NCBI GenBank assembly: GCA_026826555.1 | Contig: JAKSZT010004976.1 | Location: forward strand, 8,965,658 to 9,029,657 | Direction: 5' to 3' | Length of the DNA: 64,000 bases | Source of the DNA: Tolypeutes matacus | Lineage: Eukaryota > Chordata > Mammalia > Cingulata > Chlamyphoridae | In this document: positions 57,709-64,000 of the stretch, one piece after another | Layout of the letters: each line of letters begins with the position of its first letter | Numbering within the stretch: position 1 is the stretch's first letter | Program-made: the position numbers and the translations under genes | The notes under the pieces: generated by a model | Database searches by the model: none | The model's input: only the letters and a program-made list of their open reading frames with translations | What the model was told of the DNA's origin: nothing

Positions 57709-59084
57709 CAGGAGAACTCTACCAAATAATAGAAGAATCATGGACAACAGGGTTTGGACAAAAATCAGGGTCATGAACATTGTCCTTGTCTGTTCATTTC
57801 TGAGCTCAAATGTCAGAGCCGAAGGATCCACGGCGACTATTTAGTTGAAGGGTTGTTTATTTAGGGCACATGGGCCGCCACCCCCACCTTCCACTTACAC
57901 CTCAGAACTGCTGATAAAATGCGACACACCCTTCCCTACTGTACCCAGATGTGGAATTCTCCAGAGAACTCCAGGATTACTGCAACAGCCACGGTTAGCT
58001 CAGGATGTTTGCCGTGTTTGGCTTCGTCCATCCTCAGTTGTTTGGGGTTATTCATCTAGCTGGGGGGAAAGTTGGAACTAAATCCCGGGGAAGCAAATTC
58101 TGCTTTGTCTATGTGACCTGCAGCATGCTGTTTCTGTGCCGCTCTCTGTGGGAGCAAACGAGGACACCGTGAAAGGAGGTGCTACCCATAACTGTGTAGG
58201 GCAGTTGATGTCAAGGGGACTGTCTCAGGCCAACGGGATATGTGAGCAGCCTAGATACAAACACAGAGGTGGGAAGGAGTGTATGCTTCAGAAGCATCTT
58301 AGGGGTGCAGGCTCAATGGTGGGCCTCGGGGCAGAGGGGGGCTCCCAAGCCTGGTGGAAGCCTGAGCTGGAATTTCAGCCTTATTAACATCCAGCGGTTT
58401 GGCTGAACACTTGGACATCATCGCATTCTTGTGCTTGGTTTTTGGAGTCGCCATCTTGTCCACAGACCACGGTCTTCAGGGACGTGGATGCCTCGCGCCC
58501 TTCAATCAGATGCCGGTTATCCTCTCCCAAACTCCCACCCCCACCCCACCTTTTTGCCTTGTGAGTATGTTTCCTCTCTGCAAGGAGGGCTTTCTTTGGA
58601 CTGACTTCTAAGGTGGTCGCTCAAGCCCGTGCCGCTTTGCTTACTCCTCAGAGAAGAGGGAGAAAGAATATAGTCTCTCATTTTGCCCTTGTTAGAAAGT
58701 GACACTGAGTTTCAAAACAAGCTCAAACCTTCTGTTGTTTTTTTCTCTTATTCCAAAAGTAATGCATATTCTTAGCAGAAAAATAAGATAATACAGATAA
58801 TGAAAAAGAAGGAAAAAGCATCCCATCATTTCACCACCCAGAGAAAGTTTCTAACCCCTCCGTGTACATTGTGACATGGAGTGAAAGTGTTTGAATTATC
58901 AGCCGGTTAGAGTGTTGTGAAGGTTCTGGGGAAAGAATCTACCACGGATGGGCAAGGGCCTGCATGGGGAACTGACACAACTATTCCTTGGGTCCAGGGG
59001 AAGACACTTCTTCCCATAAATCCACAGTCCAGAAAAGGAGAGTAGCCTTTTAATAGGAGCTGCACACTGCTGCTGAGGATGTGA
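57709..59084. other. BFSP1 intron 2, little recognised
   Basis: A possible old L1/HAL1 3' fragment near 58735-58870 (AAAGTAATGCATATTCTTAG). The open frames at 57845-58611 have no motif or supporting splice sites. Confidence 0.4.
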
Positions 59085-59089
59085 GGTTT

Positions 59090-59270
59090 TGGGGGGATTG
59101 CCTCATCTCTGAGCCTCACCATCCTCATCTATGAAATGGGAACAATTACAGTTCCTGCCACCTCAGGTATAGAAGCTTGTCTACGTGCCTAGTGAGCATT
59201 AAATGATGTAATGATGCATATGGCTTGTCTGGCACAAGGTGGCCCTCAGATCCTGGTTGTCGTCATTATT
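59090..59270 (+). mobile_element. MIR fragment
   Basis: GAGCCTCACCATCCTCATCT ATGAAATGGG, GAGCATTAAATGATGTAATG and TGTCTGGCACAAGGTGG follow the MIR core and 3' half. Confidence 0.75.
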
Positions 59271-59355
59271 ACAGAGTGCTGATTTTAAAGGGTGCATGGG
59301 ACTCTAGTTATTTCTCCAATTCCTTTCTCAAAAATGGTTGTAAATAATCTAGACC

Positions 59356-59520
59356 TGTGGTTCTCAAACTTCAGCATGTATCAGCATCACCTGGAAGGCA
59401 TGTTAAAGTACAGCTTGCTGGGCTCCACTCCTGGAAATTCTGATCCAGTAGGTCTGGGATTGGCTTGAGAATTTGCATTTCTCACGGTTCCCAGGCAACC
59501 CAGCTTCCAGGGACCACTGG
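59356..59520 (+). mobile_element. MER5A-like MITE
   Basis: CTGTGGTTCTCAAACTTCAG to CAGGGACCACTGG with inverted ends. The best preserved of the four copies. Confidence 0.9.
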
Positions 59521-62044
59521 TCTAGAGCTAGAATATATTGGGCAGTGTTTTCTATAATTAGACTGTTGACCCAGAGTCTCAATGCAGAAAAATCTAGAGG
59601 CTTCTGTTTGGTTGGAACTTTGGAAAATGCCGCTCACAGCATCCAAGGCACAATGAAAACCCAGGCATCTACTCATTTCTGAGTTCTGGTGCAAACAAAA
59701 GAAAACACTTCCCAAGCAAATTTTCCTCAACCTATCAGCAACTGCAAATTCCACTGGCACCTACTCACCTTTGGGGGTTTGGGGGCAATTTATCAGAAAA
59801 TGTGCTTGCAGAAGCATCTGGTAAAGTCCCTATTTTATGGACAAGTACTGACTGGCCTTTTATTATAACCACAAGCATTTTTAACTAGAGTTTTAAAGAC
59901 TTGGCTGATGGGACCCAGAAGCTGGTGGTTTTGGCATGATCCTAAGAGGAAGGTGAGGCAAGAATGGCAGGTGCCTCACAGGAGGGGATTGGGATTTGAC
60001 TGGTAGAGAGAAGCCCAAGACGGATTCCAGTCCCATTATCTTGTTAACTTGACTGAAAGACCCACCACTCCCTGGCTGAGGGCCTTGAACCCACTCGCTC
60101 AACCTGGCCTGGGCATCCCCATCTGGAAAGTGAGTCTCCAGTTTTCTAGCTGCTTTTGGCAGAGCCCTCAGGTTTCATGGAGTTGTTTGAAGGGGCTTTA
60201 AAGGGAGGGGTTCTGGGCAAAAGGGGGGTGTGCTTCTTGGCCCCCTTTCACGCCCTTCCTGAAAAGCTTTTCTGTTTTGCCTTCTTTATACATTGGCTTC
60301 TACTGGGATATTTTGTTAGATGAATGGCACCTGTGGCATTAAAAAAAAAAAAAAAAAGAAAAAGAATTGGGGACTTCTTAAATACTTCTAAATTTTGTGA
60401 ACCCTTGATCCCTTTATAGGTAATAACACAACAGATTCCCGAAGCCTTTTTTCCAGTTCTTTAGCTCCGCTAGCTGTGGATAAATTGTGGGTGAATTTTT
60501 GGTAAAAAATTAAGTTGCTTGAGAATTCTCTGCCATCACCACCCTCATCTCTTCACCCAACACTCTCTCTGCTCCCTGCTCCAGATTTAGGCGTGCCTTT
60601 CCAAGGGGGTGCATTTGGAGCTGCATTTTCCAAAGCTCCAACCAAACAGGACAAAGTCCCTTCCACAGTCAGTGACCCACTGCTCTGGAAGGGAGTGGGG
60701 TGGTGGCCTGGACGCTTTGACATTCCTTTGAAGAACCACCCTTTCCACTGAGCAGTGGTCCCGGGGCGACTGTCAGTCAAGGCGGTGGTCATTGACCCAG
60801 GTTGGCCCAGAAGTGTGAATCCTGAGGGAGAGAAGAATTTGTTTGGGCTGGGTCATGCTGAGGGTGGTGTTGTCAACTCCTGCTGCTTGGACTCCTGGGG
60901 CTGCCCTCACTCTAGATCTCCGTGAGGCCTGGCCGCTTTTCCTTGGGCTTCTGTAAAGTACCCAGCATCTTTCTGGTTCCTTGGCCTTTCCCATTTCTGG
61001 AAAGACATCCAGCTGACTTTTCTCCACTGCTTTTCTCTCGAAGGGGCTTCACCAAGAGTTTGGTGGTAATTCCGGGTAATTCAGAGAGCTGGACCCCAGC
61101 ACCATGTAGGGGCCTGGCACTTGCCCTTGCCTTGCAGAAGTGCATCCTGAGGTTCTGCTCTCCCAAGATGGGCAGTGTGCGTCTTCTGGAAGAAGAAACA
61201 ACACTGTTGAGCTCTCACCGACCTTGGACACAGGGTTTAGAGACCCTTCATTAAGCCCCCAGAATCGCCAGCTCCTGAAGGCAGAGCTCACTAAATGTCA
61301 GTGAGCACAGATGGCACACGGATTTAGAACCCAGGCAGTTCAGAACCCTGGGTCTGGGCCCATGTACCCCTTTTTGTTCTTCGGTTCGTTCTTTTACTTA
61401 GGATTGAAAAAACAACAAATTTCAGACCTGAGCGAGTTTATTAAAGGGAACGGTTTTCCTGCAAGCACTTGATTCTCCCCGCTGGCAGTGGCGATGGCAG
61501 CAGAGTTCCAGCCCCAGGACAGAGGAATGAGCTTAGTCTCTGTGTATTAAATAAATGTTGATTCTGGTGCAGGCTCCCCAGAGCTCACAGAGCCTGTTCT
61601 GCAGGCTCTTTGAAATCCTGGCTCTTTGTTCTTTTAGGGGCTAAGACCATCCTTTGATGAACAGCTCACTCAGAGCAGATGCTGTGATAATCCAGGGTCA
61701 GAATTCTGAAATCCCTGTAGTCAGCATCAGGCAATCAGAAGTCTTCTCACATCCATTGTCCTTTACAGGAACAATTAAGAATCACCTGCCCCTCCTAAGA
61801 GTACAGATCTGGTTGGAACCTTAACCCTATTAGTGCAAGAATGGGGAGTGTCTCAAAAATATCTCTGTCGATCCATATACCTTGACCAACTTAACTATTC
61901 ATGCAAAGGTGGAGAGTGTCTCAACTATTAGAGCTAACCATTTAGCTGCCTTTATTAATGAGAGCCCAATTCTAACTTTCATTATACTTATTAACAAGTC
62001 ATTAAAAAATCCACATTAAATTGTGATTATATATAATCATAAAA
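59521..62044. other. BFSP1 intron 2, no repeat or exon recognised
   Basis: About 2.5 kb of largely unique sequence with a poly-A run near 60341-60357. Several open frames overlap on both strands (60515-60792, 60773-61291), none with a motif. I specifically looked for filensin exon 3 here and did not find it. Confidence 0.4.
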
Positions 62045-63430
62045 TTTGCCATTTTAGCCACTCTTCCAAAGAGGAAATACCATTTTACACTCTCACCAGC
62101 AATGCACCAGAGTTCCAATTTCTCTACCTCCTTTCCAAAACTTATTTTCTATTTTTTTTTTTTAAGATTTTTTTTTTATTTCTTTCTCTCCCCCGTCATT
62201 GTTTTTGTGCTCACTGTCTGCTGTCTGTGTGTTCTTCTGTGTCTGCTTGTCTTCTCTTTAGGCGGCACCGGGAACCAATCCTGGGACCTTTTGGGGTGGA
62301 AGAGAGGCGCTCAGTCTCTTGCGCCACCTCAGCTCCCTGGTCTGCTGCATCTCTTATTGTCTCTCCTCTGTGTCTCTTTTTGTTGCATCATCTTGCTGTG
62401 CCAGCTCTCCATGTGGACCAGCTCTCTGCTCAGGCCAGCTCTCCACTCAGGCCAGCTCGCTGTGTGGGCCAGCTTGCCTTTCACCAGGAGGCCCCGGGAA
62501 TTGAACCCCGGACCTCTTGTATGGTAGATGGGAGCCCAATTGCTTGAGTCACATCTGTTTCCCTGTTTATTTTTTAATACTAGTCATTCTAGTGGGTGTG
62601 AAATGGTGTCTCATTGTGGTTTTGGTTTGCATTTTTCTAATGGCTAATGATGTTGAGCATCTTTTCATGTGCTTATTGGCCATTTGTATATTTTCTTTGA
62701 AGAAATGTCTATTTGAGTTCTTTGTCCATTTTTAAATTGGGTTGTTTCTCTTTTTGTTGCTGAATTGTAGGAGTCTTTATATATTCTGAACAGATAGATG
62801 AGTTCCAAATATTTTCTCCCATTCTGTAGGTTGTCTTTTCACTTTCTTTTAATGAAATGTCCTTTGATGCACAAAAGATTTTAATTGTGATGAAGTCCAA
62901 TTTATCTTTTTCTTTTGTTGTTTGTTCTTTTGGCATCATATCTAAGAAGCCATTACCTAATACAAGGTTCTAAAGATTTCCCTCCATGTTTTCTTCTAAG
63001 AGTTTTAGAACTTATGTTTAGATCATTGATCCATTTTGAGTTAATTTTTGTGTATGGTAGGGATCTGTTTTTATTCTTTTGCATGTGGATATCCAGTTTC
63101 CCCCCACCATTTGTTGAAGAGACTATTCTTTACTCATTGATTGACTTGACATCCTTTGTCAAAAATCAATTAGTCAAATCTGTGTGGGTTTATTTCTGAA
63201 CCCTCAGTTCTATTCCATCAGTCTATTTGTCTGTCCTTATGCCAGTACTACACTGTTTTGATTACTGTAGCTTTGTAGCAAGTTTTGAAAGTGGGAAGCA
63301 TAAGCCCTCCAACAATCTTCTTTGTCAAGATGGTTTTGGCTATTTGAGACCTCTTGCCATTCCATATGATTGGCTTTTCCATTTCTGCAAAAAAATCCAC
63401 AGAATTTTATAATCAGTACACTAATTAGCA
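62045..63430 (-). mobile_element. old L1 ORF2 3' fragment (antisense), split by a SINE
   Basis: ACTCTCACCAGCAATGCACC, then after the SINE TAGTGGGTGTGAAATGGTGT, ATGATGTTGAGCATCTTTTC, CATTTGTTGAAGAGACTATT and TGTAGCTTTGTAGCAAGTTT. The minus frame 62939-62709 still reads as L1 ORF2. It is older than L1 copies 1 and 2. Confidence 0.88.
62152..62565 (-). mobile_element. dimeric DAS-like SINE, long type
   Basis: Two antisense monomers (GCGCCACCTCAGCTCCC near 62335 and GAGTCACATCTGTTTCCC near 62562) joined by a linker with repeated CCAGCTC units. T-rich left end. The target duplication is not clear because the site is T-rich. Confidence 0.9.
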
Positions 63431-63635
63431 AGGCCTCAAGTATTGGCAGGTGTCGATGGTAGAGGCATCTCTGGATTGTGGGCAGTCCTGATGTACCCAG
63501 GTAATAGTAACTTGTAATATCAAACAGAACATGCTGAAGTATTTTAAATCAATTCCAGATATCACAACACTATCATATTAAGAGCACAAATATTTTTTAT
63601 GCCAATTTTGTTTATTCAAACAAGATCAATGAGAT

Positions 63636-63703
63636 AAAAGTTAATGAGTATCATCGCTTCTCGGCCTTTTGGCTAAGATCAAGTGTAAAAGTTAATGAGT
63701 ATC
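63636..63703 (+). pseudogene. U2 snRNA 5'-end fragment with 17-bp TSD
   Basis: 63653-63686 equals the first 34 bases of U2 snRNA (starts ATCGCTTCTCGGCCTTTTGG, then CTAAGATCAAGTGT). It is flanked by perfect copies of AAAAGTTAATGAGTATC at 63636-63652 and 63687-63703. The target AT/AAAA fits the L1 endonuclease preference. It has no A-tail and no further U2 sequence, so it is a non-functional 3'-truncated retropseudogene. Confidence 0.93.
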
Positions 63704-63830
63704 AAAAAGTTTGGTGAGAAAATTTAAATTACTGTCATAAATGTCACCGACAACTTTAAAGGAACAAATGCCATTCACCACAACAGTCATTCAAAAATGT
63801 ATTTTCGTATTAAAAAATACGTAGAATAGT

Positions 63831-63920
63831 GGAGTGGGTGTAGCTCAATACTGGGTTGAGTGTCTGCTTCGCATGTATAAGGTCCCAGGTTCAATCCTTG
63901 TACCACCTAAATATATATAT
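63831..63920 (+). mobile_element. tRNA-Ala-like SINE or tRNA pseudogene
   Basis: GGGTGTAGCTCAATACTGGG (A box region), CTGCTTCGCATGTATAAGGT (anticodon-loop-like CGC of tRNA-Ala), B box GGTTCAATCC, then CCACCTAAATATATATATA. Base pairing in the acceptor and D arms is lost, so it is not a functional tRNA gene. It is closest to the SINE at 56551-56639. Confidence 0.7.
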
Positions 63921-64000
63921 AATTAGTCTCAAGGTTAACATCAACAGTCCAGATTTCTGTATTAAGAGAAACTATTTTTGTAAGCAGTCTTAGAAACTCA

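Larger units (their letters stand above)
56404..64000 (+). other. BFSP1: BFSP1 intron 2 (partial)
   Basis: From the GTGAGC donor to the window end. It contains SINEs, a MaLR LTR, MER5A, MIR, an old L1 and a U2 fragment. No further filensin exon was recognised. Confidence 0.85.

Noticed and set aside
62023..62547. 174-residue open frame in BFSP1 intron 2
   Set aside because: It is composed almost entirely of a dimeric SINE in antisense.
63831..63920. Functional tRNA-Ala gene
   Set aside because: D and acceptor arms do not pair, no CCA-compatible acceptor end, and no TTTT terminator directly after; it runs into an AT repeat as SINE copies do.

Overview
This is a mammalian nuclear window, very probably from an armadillo (Xenarthra, Cingulata; Dasypus-like). 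The diagnosis rests on about fifteen insertions of a tRNA-Ala-like SINE with 5' end GGGGAGCGGATGTGGCTCA and B-box GGTTCGAT, which matches the armadillo DAS-SINEs, plus MIR, MER5A, MaLR and L1 repeats of general eutherian type. Nothing prokaryotic is present, and nearly all long open reading frames are shadows of repeats or of CpG-rich DNA.

Two genes are only partly included and point away from each other. On the left, minus strand, is the CpG-island promoter and first exon of DSTN (destrin/ADF). Its coding part is the initiator ATG alone (4682-4684), followed at once by a GTGAGT splice donor, so positions 1-4681 are DSTN intron 1. On the right, plus strand, is BFSP1 (filensin, a lens beaded-filament protein): exon 1 (51608-51966) and exon 2 (56343-56403, 61 bases). 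The rest of the window to 64000 is BFSP1 intron 2. A divergent DSTN/BFSP1 pair agrees with my memory of human 20p12.1.

The roughly 46 kb between the two promoters is intergenic and rich in nested retroelements. An almost full-length L1 (18057-24476, minus) sits inside an older LINE-like repeat. A second L1 (38996-46396, plus) begins with the GATGGCGGAC 5' end, lies inside an ERVL-type LTR, and itself contains a 5'-truncated L1 and four SINEs (one of them inside the truncated L1). Both large L1s are dead. Other pieces are MaLR/ERVL LTRs, a composite MaLR remnant with a primer-binding-site-like junction, a CpG-rich LTR candidate (about 48890-49425), four MER5A copies, several MIRs and old L1 fragments.

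The most notable observations are these. (a) Two separately inserted L1s carry the same antisense SINE at the same 3'-UTR position, which suggests an L1 subfamily that acquired a SINE and kept amplifying. (b) A 34-base copy of the 5' end of U2 snRNA is flanked by a perfect 17-bp target duplication. (c) An insert of about 20 bases made of a SINE/tRNA head plus a short A-tail is flanked by a 12-bp duplication. (d) A 157-bp block is repeated almost identically 1,708 bp apart. All matches were made by eye.
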